The position numbers and the translations under genes are program-made. A model generated the notes under the pieces. That model was given only the letters and a program-made list of their open reading frames with translations. It searched no databases and was not told the origin of the DNA. Of a stretch of 64,000 nt of DNA, positions 1 through 16,247 are shown piece by piece. Numbering within the stretch: the stretch's first letter is position 1; each line of letters starts with the position of its first letter. Source of the stretch: Lethocerus indicus (lineage: Eukaryota > Arthropoda > Insecta > Hemiptera > Belostomatidae); the NCBI GenBank assembly GCA_019843655.1, contig JACDQD010000104.1:558001-622000 (forward strand), in the 5' to 3' direction.

Positions 1-1840
1 CTGTCTGGCGACTGGTTCCATGCTGACCAAACAACAGACTGATAATTATTTAACGCTTCACTTTCTTGTAATGAAATCCAGTGGACGCTAAATTTTACCT
101 ATTCTCATCGTTCCCGTCGTGCATCATAATAGTACTGGGAAATGGTCTGCCTATTTGAAACGTTTTTGAAATTGCTTATTCAATATATTCAAAATACATG
201 ATTTTATGCAATATGTGAAACTGTGTTTGTTTTTAGACAGTGGAAAATCAAATTCCAAGAAATAAGTGGAAGGAAATAAGGAGTGAAAGGCTATTTTTAT
301 TGTAGACGATATTTATTCTAAATATATGCAGAATTCAGCATAATAAATTTTGAAAACACTAATAACTGAAGAGTCAGTATGTGAAAACGCAAAAGCAGCC
401 TTAACAGTTTGCTTAGTCTGAACCGAATATGCGTACTAAATATTGCACCACACATTCTCATAGACATAAACTCTAATTTGGACCCTTAAAATATCATTAA
501 AATAACATTTTTCTTTTTATTATTTTTATTTATTACTTATTTTACGAGTGTCTGTTGAGATAATGACACATTAAGCGCATAATTAATTTTTCGTTTAGAA
601 TTAAGTGTTATAGACAAACTTCCGGGGAACCGGTGTTCATATTGAATGATGGGTCCTTAATGAATTACCCCTATATCATTCCCAGTGGGCGGATAACATT
701 CATATTAACTGACCTGCAGGAGTTCTGGAAGTAATAAATTCACCGTTAACTGAATATTCTATATTATAGAAGAGATGAGTATTTTTATCTTTCGTTGTAG
801 TACGTAAAATTTGGCGAAGTTTTCCCCATCCTATGTATTCACCCATGACAATGCACCGGAGAAAACCTGAACCGGTTTTATGAATTAATTTATTCAGCCT
901 AAAATAAACTAATGTACATATGACACTTACAGAAAAGAGACAGTTTAAATTCGTTATTGAGTCCATTCTGTCAGCACTTTGTTACCATGTTTCTGACGCC
1001 TTCGCAATCGAATTGCCGATGCAACTTATTCATAAATTGCAGACCCTAATATAAATTCGTAAGTCTTTTCACCGCGTTCACTCTTCAGATACGTACTGTT
1101 ATAAAATCCGATGTATTTGTAACAGTTTCATGTCAGTCCCACTTAGTTTTTTTAAGAAAATCGACGGAAGAAACAGGCTGGTTACTTGAATTTGATTCTT
1201 CTGTAGTTGTTGGACACCCAGTGTTTCATTGGATGAATATTTTCTGCTTCCGTTTCTTTGCTCCTCTTCTTGGGTTTTTTTGAGCCCGAGGCATAAACAG
1301 GATTCAGTTCCGAGGCCCCCTTACGGGACGATTAGGAGGCCACTGGCTTTTAACGCTGTGCTCACCCGTTAATGGTCTTCCCGGCAGTTTTACAATGATC
1401 GTTTAAAAAATTACAGAAAAAATGACTAGAAAAGCGCCAGAATTTTTTTTTCCCACCAGGATGACAGATAATTTATTTATTCGTATTAACGCGGTAAGTT
1501 AATTATTGTTATTACGATTTCATGCATACCCGGTTATTTTGTATACGGCCGCGATGGTATTCACCGCACTCGTCATTAGCATATTAATAACGCCGAGGAG
1601 GCTTACGTTCTTAACCCGAAAAAAATGCGCACAGGTTATTCTTTGGGAGTTTTTGTTTTCCCTAACGCATACTGAATATTTAAGCAATAAAAGGTTCCCC
1701 AGTTTTGAACAGATATATTAAAAATTCCTATGCGATTGTCTATCTCCCAACAGGCTTCATACTTAGGCAAATTAGCAGCTGATGAAAAGTCAAGTCACTA
1801 ATGTTTCCGACCGTTACTCAAAATTGCGATGGGCCAAAAA
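1..1840. other. AT-rich intergenic DNA, nothing recognised
   Basis: No gene is supported here. The longest open frames are about 88 codons (complement of 700-966) and 71 codons (1506-1721). Neither shows a recognisable domain, signal peptide or repeat, and frames of this length are expected by chance. T-rich and A-rich runs are common. I see no tRNA-like A/B box pair, no tandem repeat and no inverted repeat of note. Confidence 0.5.
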
Positions 1841-4927
<3,087 letters not shown>

Positions 4928-5570
4928 AAAGAGCGCCGAGATGTAGATTATCGCCCATCAGATCTTTCTCCCCGCACGGCACTTCTGTCATTATTCGCTT
5001 TCCGAAAGTAAAATTCCGCGAAGGCGGGCAACGCATCGCACGCTCCGGCGAGTCGGCGGGCGTAAAAACAGTAATAATGAGGAGGGTTTTGGCTGGATGA
5101 GGGGCGGGGGAGCGCCGATTACGAGATGCACTGAAGAGTGCCTCCCTCCCTCCAGCCACCCCCTTTATTATGATTACCGTCCGCGCTCCCATCTGATACC
5201 GCCCCCGCCACAGACCGCGAACGGCGGCCCACCACAAAGCCAAAGCTAATTGCTAACTACTTCCTACGTTTAACGCACTTCTTATGGTTTTTATGATTCC
5301 CTTCCCCCCCTCGTGACGACCTCGCCCGTTTTCCTACACCCGCGCAACTTAAGTCATGCCGCGCGACTAGAAAATTGCTCTTGTAAGCGTCGTACAGTTC
5401 TCTCCGTTTCTTTGCCTCGTGTTCGCGCTCTCGCTCTCGTTCTCGCTCCTCCGGGTAGCGGAAAATTTATTCGTAAAACCCGCCGCCCAGCCAGCGGCCG
5501 CTATTCTGCCGGCCGGTTGTCCGTAACGCGGACGCGGTTCAATACGCCGCCTCTAGGAGGCTTTTCACTG
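4928..5570. other. GC-rich, CpG-containing block
   Basis: About 640 bp clearly richer in G+C and CpG than its flanks. It contains a degenerate pyrimidine hexamer run (CTCTCG-like) at 5421-5449, which reads as repeated GAGAG on the complement. Overlapping open frames of 67-105 codons on both strands follow from the low stop-codon density of GC-rich DNA, and none matches a known family. It could be a regulatory element or an untranslated exon. Confidence 0.4.
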
Positions 5571-8500
5571 TAAATATTTTCCCGATCAGTGGCCGAGAAA
5601 ATTATCGTTTTCATATTTGACACGCGATGTATATAAAGTGTACAATGCACGGTAATATATTTACCGGGGGAAATAAATCTTATACGGTGGGTACAGTTAT
5701 TTGTGTCGTTACGGCCTGCAACTAGCTGTATTATTCAATTGCGCCGGTGCAATTCCCCCTCTGTTGCTATTTTCAGTGCAATCTTTCCACACCAATATCC
5801 AATAAAATTAATTGTTCATATTTCATATACGTTGCGTGTACAGAATATGACGTATAGTGTCGTATATTTACTTTGAGGAATGAACCCTACTTGGATTCAT
5901 TCAATACAATTTAAACATCCGAGAATTCAATATACAGCTTACATCTGGGGTTCTATCTAATTCAGTTATTCGGCACAGTCGCAATTTCGGGCTTAATCCT
6001 TTCCTATCTCATAAAATAAAGCCGTAGCCGGCTACCGGTCGATTAAGTAGAGGCCGAGGTTAATGTGGAGAATTAATTTGGCCGACGTTTGCGGTGGGGG
6101 GATGGCGTCAATGCCCCGGCGACGTCGGAAACCCTCATCGTCGCGGGGATCAAAATATTTACGGCGCCGTGCGGTAAGGCGAGGCCTCACCTCAGCCGGG
6201 TCGCTCGACCGTGATCCGGACCCTAAATTATGTTGTCTCGGCTCCGGATTCGCTCTGCGGATTTGACCCTGACCAGTGACCGACGGGCCTAGGCTTTTCA
6301 GCGCCTACCCTGGCAATTCTTTATAGTCGGTCTCTTATGCGTTGAGAGACTTCAATTTGAGGGAAACTTCTTTTGTTACTGTAACTTCAATGCCTCGCAT
6401 ATGAGCCCTTTGATTTTACCCATCGGAGCAATGTGATAATAATAATTAAGCACTTCCGAACTGGGGACAGGGTGGACGGCAAAAAAATACATCAATTCCG
6501 AAGCTAAGGTTATTTCGAAAATTTGAATTAATTATCTGTAATGCCGCGTGGAATTGTATTCGTATAAGATGCATTAACGGTTTACGGGGAAATTTTTTTT
6601 TCCAGGGTTATATATCAATTTAAAGAGAGCCAAGTTATTACGGTAATAGTTTCAGAATAGCAGACTTACATAAAAAAAAGGTTACGGAATGATGAATAAA
6701 ACTTTTTTATAATAAAGAAAAAAACCTATTACAACCTACAATTTATAGAAATATTATTCTTTGCCGCATTATAAAAACATGGTAGAAAAACTATGGTAAT
6801 TGCGTACAAATTGTGCTAACTATAATTAAAGTCATTTTGAGGAATTTATTACGCTATTCAGTTTTTATTATGAAATATAGTGTTCAATAAATTAGCGGCT
6901 GCAATTGATTTGACAAAATATATGCCAATCCTCCAAATGTGGTGCAATATTACTAAATTTCTTGTTCCATTAAGCCAAATAAATTTTTTCAACACGAATC
7001 ATATTGTGAACAGCTATAATTTTATATATTATACCGAGAGCGGTGAAGTGAATGTACAGTTGAATGAGGAGAATTTGATCAATTCACCGGATATATCCCG
7101 CATCTCCGCGAGAGGACATAAATTCGACCGCGACACACTTCCGAAATGAACGAACTCGGACCAATTAGAAATGTTTTTCTCTCTTTATTTTCTGCTAATG
7201 CAATTGATCGTGAAGTATTCTCAAACTCGTAGATTAAACTTTTAAAAATCAGTCAAAGGAAAGGATTAATGAAATAAAATTATGTGGAGCGATAATTAGC
7301 TCAAAATTTGACCAAGAATGCCAATTGGCTAATTTAAAACGAAGTCGGATAACTGTCATTCCTGGAACCGAATTCGCGCGCAGCGCAGTTATACACGAGG
7401 CTCGGTAATTAGGCGGCAGGGATCGTAAAATTGTATGAAGTATGAAAACAAAATATTATGTAAACACGATTCAATTATCTTAAATTATTACTTTTACCCG
7501 CCAATCTAAACACAAATGTTCTAAGCAGTATTACCACTAGGATTATGCTGATTCCGTCCCTTATTCATCAGAATTTCTAATGTCTATTTTTATTTTACAT
7601 ATTTTTCAGAAAGAAAAATTTATGGAAACGACGGCCGCTGTAAATATTAAAAAGTGGATAATACGCTACACGCTAGTCTCCTACGGTGAGTTACTTCTTC
7701 ATTAAATGTTGGCCGAGGTATGCAGCGGAAATTTGGAAGTCAAAACGCTGCGGGCGTATTAAGAGCCGCCTTGAAGAGATAGAGGGACAGGCTCCATAAA
7801 ACTAAAAGTCATGGGAGGATAATACCCCTGATGAAATATACAGTGAAATATCAAAACCAACTCTTGAGGAACAACCGAAATCGGTGCAGATTCAGCCTTC
7901 TGAATATAGCTAGTGAAGCGAATGTTTTTATTGAGAACATTAAATCATCTTAATATTAGAACTAGTATATCTAAACAAGTAATTACCTATCTTTTTCACA
8001 AGGCAAAATAGTAAAGCAGTACAGGACAAAACAACCTTTCATTCTTTTTTGCACCAGGTTGTATGTAGTATTGGAATAATATAAATTCCTAAAACAATTC
8101 GTAATTATATCAGTTAATCGTTCATAGAGTATTCCCTTATGCGTTCCCGAATGCAGAATGAAAATCAAGATCTGCAGTCGGCGATTTGTCGCCAACTCGC
8201 CCGTCTGTAAGATAAATGAAGGTGGGGCGGTGTCGCGAACTAATCGCGTCTCAGATACGGTTCGAACGCGTGTAATTACCCGGGGGGACCGATAAAACCG
8301 GTCCGCGACAGAGTACCGCGGGTATTGGGAGCACAACCGAAGCCGATTAATGGCCCTCTCATCCGGGACAGTCGGGGAGGATTGAAAAATTACATATACA
8401 AATTAAATACGCTAGGCGGGATACAGCTGTTAGCTTAAAATTACTGAATTGGCCTTGTGTATTTATGAGATTTTAGATGTTTTCGTGGGACTGCTATTAG

Positions 8501-9950
8501 TCAATGAGCTGACGTTTTCTAGTTCATTCCCTAAATTTCCGCGTTCCTGTCGTTCTTACGGAAAATTTTCGCAGGCACCTCCCACCTTTATCAAACGTTA
8601 AATGGAAGTCGATCTTAAAATAGGAAAAAAAACTAGACACCTTGCTTATCGTAGACCGTTACATGACCAAAACAAATTACTTGACACTCGTGTACCTTTC
8701 ATGTTTCAATCATTATTACACTACAAGTGAAATATGTAACGTGACTCCGCTTAATATAATACAATATAATATAGATAAGCTAAAATGGGATCATGAGTAT
8801 GCTATTGATCTAGGTGATATAAAGTCTGGGGAGAGCGTGTCGGGCGTACAGAGCATTTAGAGCTGGAGCGCGAGGCTGGAGGCATTTAGTCCCCGGGGAA
8901 CGGCCCTCAAGCAACATTTGTTTACAAGCGTTCACCGCTTGTCTCTGGACCGTTTTGAATTATGAGTCATGTTAGCCGCGGGGGCTCGGGTCATTTATAT
9001 GGACCACCCCAGTCAACACTCTTGCGACTGATTCCAGTACATAAATACGAATCTTTTTTTTCTCCCCGTGGTCGTTTGAAAAATAATTTAAAACTCTGGC
9101 CTAAGAAATGTACAGAACTCTAATACCCGACGGAAACATTATCTTGGAAGAGCGAATTATACGACATACCTTCGCTACATTGTTCCCATTTTTCAGTTGA
9201 CATTGCTCACATTAACTTCCATTAAAGTGGTTCTCAGTTTTATTGTATATATAAACCTGTTACATAATTACGTGTAATGAAGGCTAATCATTGATTTCAA
9301 CATAGGTCTCTGAAAAAAGGTAACCGTTATTAACATACTACAAGATTATACTTTGTAATAATTCATTAAGAAATAAATGACAATTCATTTTGCTTGTTAA
9401 AATTAAGTCAGGATTAACAATAAACAAGGCAGGATAAACAGAATTACTGTAAAGTATACATATGTGGAATTAAAATATCTAGGTGCTGTCCAGACCCATA
9501 GATATCAGTGATGAAAGCATCCTCTTTTTAGTAAATATAAGTTTAAATTCTTAGCGTTTTGATATTAATAAACCAAAAATTTGTATAAATTACTGGAGGG
9601 CAATAACCGGACAGAACAACCGATTTTGAGGATCGTACCATGACAAGCTCCAAAATAATGAGGTGTAATTTCTAAGAAAAAATTTATTATCATTATTACA
9701 CCGGACAAAACCACGTACCAATTATTGATACTAGTACAGGACTATTGCAGATACTAGTCCTTACTACTCAAATGGCCTGATGGTAGTCCAGTGGAGACAT
9801 GGGGGATTTGGAATAAGTTTGTCAGCAATTTTTAGTTTGCCCTCGCATTTACATTTTGAGTAAATAGTTCGCGAACACCGGGAATGTGTGATTCTACAGA
9901 CTATTCGAAACTAATTGAAATAAATACTTTTTGAACTGGATTCAGACAGT
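5571..9950. other. AT-rich intergenic DNA with two small GC-rich patches
   Basis: This is mainly AT-rich. A GC-rich patch at about 6041-6330 gives a 67-codon frame with no recognisable motif. Another at about 8171-8400 accounts for part of a 117-codon minus frame. The 89-codon frame at 6880-7149 is AT-rich and unrecognised. No RNA gene, mobile element or tandem repeat was seen. Confidence 0.45.
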
Positions 9951-12030
9951 GGAGGAAGTGATAGGGGCCCGCGGAGCGCGAATCTCACAGGTCGTAAACT
10001 CCTTGATATTAACAAATTGGCTGTTTCCCCCTCTTCGGTAGCCATCCGTGTCCTTGGCCCCGAGAGTACCGTTCATCAGATAAAATTGTCGAGAAATCTT
10101 CTCTAATCGCCGGTGGGCGTCTCTCCCGACAGCGACCTCCCTCCCTATGAGCCCGTTCTCTTGCCGATGAATTATTAATACTGTTTAACACCCCTTTTAC
10201 CCCCACTTCGCTTATATAGGAGCGACTTTTATTTAAACCGGGGGCGGGCAGGTGGTGTCCAACAAGGCTTCCTACATAAATAATGGATATTCTCGTAGTA
10301 ACTGTATAATTCTTGCGCTGCTTCGTTCACCACTGTCAAGCTTTTGTCGAAGTCCGATAACTTTCGTTCCTTTTCGACTTCAGATCCATAAAGTTCTCCA
10401 AAACCGCGTACCTCTACGCACAAATAATATTACTTTCAAAGTGTTTATAAATTAACTTTTAAAAATTAATTTACTTATTTAAAAATTAACTTGAATGAAA
10501 ACAATGGATGGGACTCGGTCATGTTTGAGCTATATCCTGAAGAACTTAATTATAAATGAACTGCTATAATAAGAATGTTACCGTTAATCTAATGAGTATA
10601 CTGGAGGTTATCTTGATTCCTGTTAATTTGAATTTGATTGAAGTTAGAGGATGCCTAGAACTCTCTTGACTCATTTGTTGAAATTACTTTGCCTACTGTC
10701 AGTTAGGCGTGTTGGACTATGGCGGCCTATTCACCATGTAATAGGGACCCGATAAATCGCCGACTTACTGTGCGTACTAATAACAAGGTACGTCGTAAAA
10801 GGTGTGATCCGAACTCCCCTAACTGCCATATAAACGTAAACCCCTTCATTTCCATTGTTCCGGAGCAGTGTGGAAAAAAAAATTAGCCGACACCCATTTT
10901 AATGTGCTCCAACACCCCGTTCCGAATCTTATAAATCATTTACGGCGTAGAATTATAAAAAAATAGAAGGATACGAAAGTCATTTTCGGAGAGAGACAGA
11001 AGAATTTATGCACGGGAGAAAATATATAGATATAATTACAGACAAACGCATACGCCGAGTATTTCCTGTGGGAAGAGATGATTTACGAGCCGGTTTCATG
11101 AGCAATGAAAGCATTATCATTTTATACGTTGTAAAACGGCGGCCCGTTCTGGAGGATATTTAGACAGTTGTTATTTTCTAACCCTTAATACTGATGAATG
11201 ATAAAATTCGGAACGGGTCTGGGGCCGGGTCGTATTAATCAGCCGGATAATTAATGATCCCCGTATTTTGTGCGAACCAGGAAAATTGGAGGTAATTCCA
11301 CGGGCCTATTTCTGAAATATTACATTCTTTCCATACTTTTTATATCGCCTCGTCGTATTTCAGGAACTCGTTCCGAAAAGGTCCGACGGTCTACTTCGGA
11401 GCGGCTATAATTCTTCGACTGACACCCGTTCCGGTTTCGTTCCCGGTTCCGGTATTTCTGTTTAGTTCGGCGGATAATGTTGGTCCTATCGCGTTTCCGG
11501 CAACCGTGGAGAGAAATGAATTTTCGCAATAACGAGAATGTTGTCTTGCCCAATTGACTTATTCGGAGGATTGGTATAATGCCCGTAGTAATGTCGTTCG
11601 ACTTTCCAATGGCCACCGGTCAGGCTATAATAACTATCAGTGTTACCTAACTGAATGTGGCTGCATTAAGACAACGAAACAAAGCAGGAACTGAGCTTAA
11701 CCATCGCCGACATGCAGGAACAGAGAAGATCCTGCGGAATTAATGTGGCCGAGATTAGATCAAGATATATAAGGTTAACAATCTCTTAATATATGTCGAA
11801 AACTTTAACTTTTCATGCTGTCTCGGTGGTGGTTCAAACACGGAGCAGTGCATGGAAACCGTAGCCTTCTGTAGTGGCGGACAAGTTGGGCTCTGTGGAG
11901 GTGGAGGCCCGCATGTGCAAATTCATCGTAGCCGGCAGACTGCCGTTATTACATATTCAATCATTAACAAGGCAAATTACAGCAATTGTGCGTATCCGAA
12001 GGATGTCAAGTGCGAAGGGATCCTTTGAAA
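9951..12030. other. Intergenic DNA with GC-rich patches
   Basis: A GC-rich patch at about 9951-10260 is followed by AT-rich DNA. A mixed stretch at about 11200-11600 carries loosely repeated TTCCGGT/TTCCCGG words near 11425-11455. These explain the Arg/Asn-rich look of the 98-codon minus frame (11320-11616). A short AT-rich near-repeat (AAAAATTAA words) lies at 10445-10492. No gene is supported. Confidence 0.45.
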
Positions 12031-12640
12031 TGCATGACGGGAGGGGTATTTAAGCCGAGGGGCCGGTTCTACGTTCGCGAGCGATGAACCAATATACATT
12101 CGGGCGCCATCCTATACATAACGCTTCCTTCCACTTACGCCCTTACATCAAGATACTAATTTCGGGGTCCGCGAGGGGGGCCAAATACGAAACAAGGGTA
12201 TGAAGTATACTGCTGTGCTTATGGCTTTATTAATAAACTGATGTTTTATAATTTGTTTGGTCGATTAATTTCAGGCTTAACGTTAACGTTTTAATATATT
12301 TAAAACATTGACGGTGAGGCCAAACGGTTTCCCGTCCAAATTCCATTATTATGGGACTCTGCGATACGGAGGCGTCGTCGACATGATGAAAAACCTCCTG
12401 GCTACAGGACATCATAGGGGGTAGCCAGCTGCGACCCTCCAGGACGGTAGGCGTCGACCAGTCGACAGCGGCCCTCTGCCCGGCACCGTTGAGGCGATAC
12501 CCGGCACCGATAATCTTTTAATTGCCCCCGCCACTAAGTCGGCCCCTCTCGCTGGTGTTAGCCTTTCCTCGGTTCGGTCCATCGTGTCCCTATGAGGCAG
12601 GTGCTATAAGTGTAACACAGGCCTCGATATTTTATAACTC
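12031..12640. other. GC-rich block with TATTTAA box
   Basis: A GC-rich block that begins with GGGGTATTTAAGCC at about 12044-12057, a possible but weak TATA-like box. It continues through GC-rich sequence containing several GTCGAC words. It also spans an AT-rich gap at about 12220-12350. No open frame here is recognisable. A promoter is possible but not shown. Confidence 0.3.
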
Positions 12641-13440
12641 GTTTTTCGAACCGAAGAACCAATAGTTGAAACGCGAGTTGAAATACAACCTTTCGGAGGG
12701 ATCAGTCTTCATGAGCGCAGTAGCGGCGGAATCCTTCTCCGGAGGGTCCTGAAATTTAATATCATAACTCCGTTTCATAATGACGATATTTAGCTCCCTG
12801 TTTATACGCTACCGAAACGGAATTCGAATTTGAAAAATAAATGTCTTCACCAGAGGTAGCTCAAAGGAAGCCAAGAACTTCAAAGCCCGAACCCACACAA
12901 ACGCGAATAGATGTGAAAATTGTAGCAAGTGAATTAAACACTGTATTCGAAATATACTGCAATGTATTGAATCCTGTAAGGGATCCTTGAAAAACAATTT
13001 AAAAACCGAAGGGAATTATTTTTCCGTCCGTGGGTTTAGTCAGACCAGATCAATTCATTTTTCTTAGTTAAATAACGATAATAATAATTATTTATTGATT
13101 TTGTAGTAATTCCTCGGTGGTGTGTTTCTGGGTCTGATGAACCAATGAGCGGGCAACAAAGGAGTTTGGGACGGCGGGATTGTTGGCGGCGGTGTTCATG
13201 CTCTGTGCGCATAATTCAGGAGCAACGCTGCGTAGACCTCCTGAATATTTATCGCAGTTCGCGGAATACGCACTGGGACCGGGACTGGGACTAGTGGTGA
13301 GGGGCGGGGGGAGCTTCTCTAAAGTCAAGCGGTAATGTTTCTTCTCCCGTTGTTTATTTTTTTCCCTCCCCTTCTTTTTCCGGCCCATTTCATAACCGCG
13401 ATGTTCGACGTTGATTTACGGCCGGCGGAAAGGGGCCACA
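12641..13440. other. Intergenic DNA ending in a G-rich block
   Basis: AT-rich DNA to about 13160, then a GC-rich block. The block includes a guanine-quadruplex candidate (13275-13312) and, just after it, a pyrimidine-rich tract (about 13338-13385). The pyrimidine tract gives a Lys/Arg/Glu-rich start to a 98-codon minus frame (13092-13388). That frame has no recognised domain, so I do not call it a gene. Confidence 0.4.
13275..13312 (+). other. Candidate G-quadruplex motif
   Basis: Five G-runs in 38 bp: GGG at 13275-13277, 13281-13283 and 13287-13289, GGGG at 13301-13304 and a run of six from 13306. The first two loops are 3 nt (ACC, ACT), the third is 11 nt and the fourth is a single C. This meets the usual pattern for an intramolecular quadruplex except for the one longer loop. 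The first part is also a short tandem of a GGGACY unit. Confidence 0.5.
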
Positions 13441-15163
13441 ATAGGCTTCTTTTGTAACTGAAAAGAAATAGCGGAAGCGAAGAACAAGGAGACATAGAAC
13501 AATGCCTACGCCGAGCGGACGGATTAAATCCTCCCGCTCATAAGCATTTTAATTGAACCGAATACAAACGTCAGTCGCGGTTAACGGGAAACAACGAGCT
13601 GGAAACGTAATGGGACTTAAATGACGACTTTCCCTACGGCTATCAGCCTCGCCACATATTGGAGGGGCCAGTCGCCTTTTAATTATAATCCGGGAGTAGC
13701 TCTGTCTTATCAACCAGGATCTACCTTTAATATTTTCCAACGAATGTCAGGTCGATCAGTCTGGTTGGTGGTGGAAGAGTGTGAATGCAGTTTTTCAGTA
13801 TTGTTATCTTTAATATTTGAACCTCCCCATATGTATTTAAACATTGATGGTTCTCTCGCCACAATTTCTTGTTAAGAAGCAGTACTTATAATATGTGCTT
13901 ATTTGTCGGTCCTTGAATTTATTCATAAGACGGACTAATTATTATTTTAATTAGGGACGAATTATTTTTATAATTTACAATTATGTATGATTATTAATTA
14001 CGAGAAGTTACTAATAAGAAGGTGTGTATTAATAGGAGACCCCAGAACAACACCCCCCAGGTGTTACACTATTTAATGAGTTTAGTTGCTACAGAATAAA
14101 AATGAAATAAAATTATATTCATTATTTCTTACGATGTATCGCATAAAAAGATCTAGTCTAGTTAAATCTAGAAGCTGATAACAATTACAGGTGTGTTGGC
14201 ATACACCTATATTTGCGTGAGTCGTTCGTTATTGGTCAATAATATATATGCTAGACTACTGTAATAAATTTTTATGGACTCTACAATATGGAGGGTACAT
14301 AATTTTCACGGCATGGCGGTGATATCCACACCTACTACCGAAGTTGGGAAGACACAATATTTCATTGGGCGATGTTTGAGTTATACCGTTCGGCCGTATA
14401 TCAAAGTTAGCGGCCGGTGAACGGACGCGCGCTCGGGTCGGTGTAATTTAATTTCGCGCCTTATCGCGGCAGAGCATCGCTCACTTCAGTTCGGGAGCCG
14501 GTGCACGATCGCTATCGCTGTCCGCCATCTAATACAGAAACAAAACAAGACCGGTCGGCCTGCGGTTCTCGGTTGGTGTACGCAAGGATTCTCTGAAACG
14601 GGCAGGAAATCCAGTTCATTATGTGTCCCTCTTAAGTAATACAATGGGGGCCGGGTTAAAAAACCGTATCTATAATTTATGGCCCTTATAGGCCTCAACA
14701 TAATGCAAGTTAAATAGGATCCACCGAGTTTTAATTTCTACCGGGTGGTGGCCCCAGCCGTGGGCTCGAGCAGCCTTACGGGCGACGACCGGTATCTCGA
14801 CAATGTTATACGGCGCTAATTAATATGTTATCTCTACGATCTGTTTACATTTAGGAAAATGGAAAAGGGAGTTTAAAAAATGGAGGGCTTTCGAGAGGGT
14901 ATCATAAGTTTCGACGAAGGCGGAGACCGAGGCTAACGGTAACGTCGGCCTGTCTGAGCACACGCGTCCTCTCAAGAATTATAACGCCCCCGCCGCCCGT
15001 ACCCAGGGCCACTACAGCGAAAGAGACACGCTTCGCTTGCAACTCGCAGACCTAATTGTTGTAACAGAATTCTTTTTCAGGCCTCTTTCTGCTCGGCTCT
15101 AGAGAGGAATACGACCGCTATGAAAACGGTAGACTCGAGGATAAAGCAGTCCTCGATAATAAT

Positions 15164-15179
15164 ATAATAATATTATTAT
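15164..15179. repeat. 16-bp AT palindrome
   Basis: ATAATAATATTATTAT reads the same on both strands and lies within a longer TAA/TTA-rich stretch (about 15156-15186). It could extrude as a hairpin, but low-complexity AT sequence makes such palindromes common. Confidence 0.7.
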
Positions 15180-16215
15180 TATATTTAACTGGTGGTAACT
15201 GCTAAAAATGGAGTCAAAAGAAGTTTTCCTTTCTTGTTGACTGGATATTCGCTCAGTGCTCGTAGAAAGGGACCACGCGCTGTGGGACCTCTGTGGATCT
15301 TGTGATAGCATCACAAGTGTCAGAACGCTCTTTGAGTCTACGATTCATTAGAAAAACCAGCAGTAAAAATGAGATGGAACGATGCAAAGGAAATAAATTT
15401 ATACGGCGGTTTGAGAGCAAAACTGGCGCTGGTGCCGACCAGACCAGAAAATTAACTAAAAAAACATATCGAGACAGATAGTTTAGTTAATATTTATGCT
15501 ACCCATGAAGCGTCTATCTACCCGGATTATCAGTGCAGAATGCCAATAAAAATCAGTAAATCTTTTGTCAGAAATACGGACTCAGTGCTAGTAGTAGAAA
15601 AACTGTTTAGAATAAAATATAAGAAGCCATACTGAAGCTTAAGTTGAATATTATATCATTATATAAAAAGGGAGCTTGGTTGTAAAATTGTTAATGCATT
15701 GAGTACAGTTAAGCCGGTTTTTGTAGTTTACTGCTTTGTATCGTCCATAATAGTGGAGAGGCCTTAGATCAGTATTCAGTTCATACTCCATGCGTATATC
15801 CGTTCCAAGACGTTTAATTAATCCAGATCATCAGTTCATAACGAATTCTATTAACGGTTCTACGGTCCTATATCTTTTCGTATAAATTAAAACATTTGGG
15901 GCGAATGGAAGCGGCGAATCAAGAATACCTTGATTACGTATTTGTCAGCATTTCGAATATTCCCAAACACCGTGAAACGGGAATTGATTATAGGCCAGTA
16001 CTTCTACGGAGTTAATGGGCTGACATGGTACAAATTGCCGTGGCTGTGCTTATGAATTTTATTTCAATTACAAGTTGCATGACTCCATATCACACTTTAG
16101 AATTCAGATCAGTAGTTTGTAGGAACTGTTGTGTTGTGATGCCCTAACACATGGTAAAATTGGGTTCGGAAATTGAATAACTATGCTTGTGCCTGCAGTG
16201 GAACCGTGAAGTTTT

Positions 16216-16247
16216 AATATTATTTATATATACTTATAAATAATATT
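16216..16247. repeat. AT-rich hairpin, 13-bp perfect stem
   Basis: AATATTATTTATA at 16216-16228 is exactly complementary to TATAAATAATATT at 16235-16247, with a 6-nt loop. The stem stops cleanly on both sides. It is too short and too AT-rich to be a microRNA precursor. It may be a chance AT palindrome. Confidence 0.7.
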
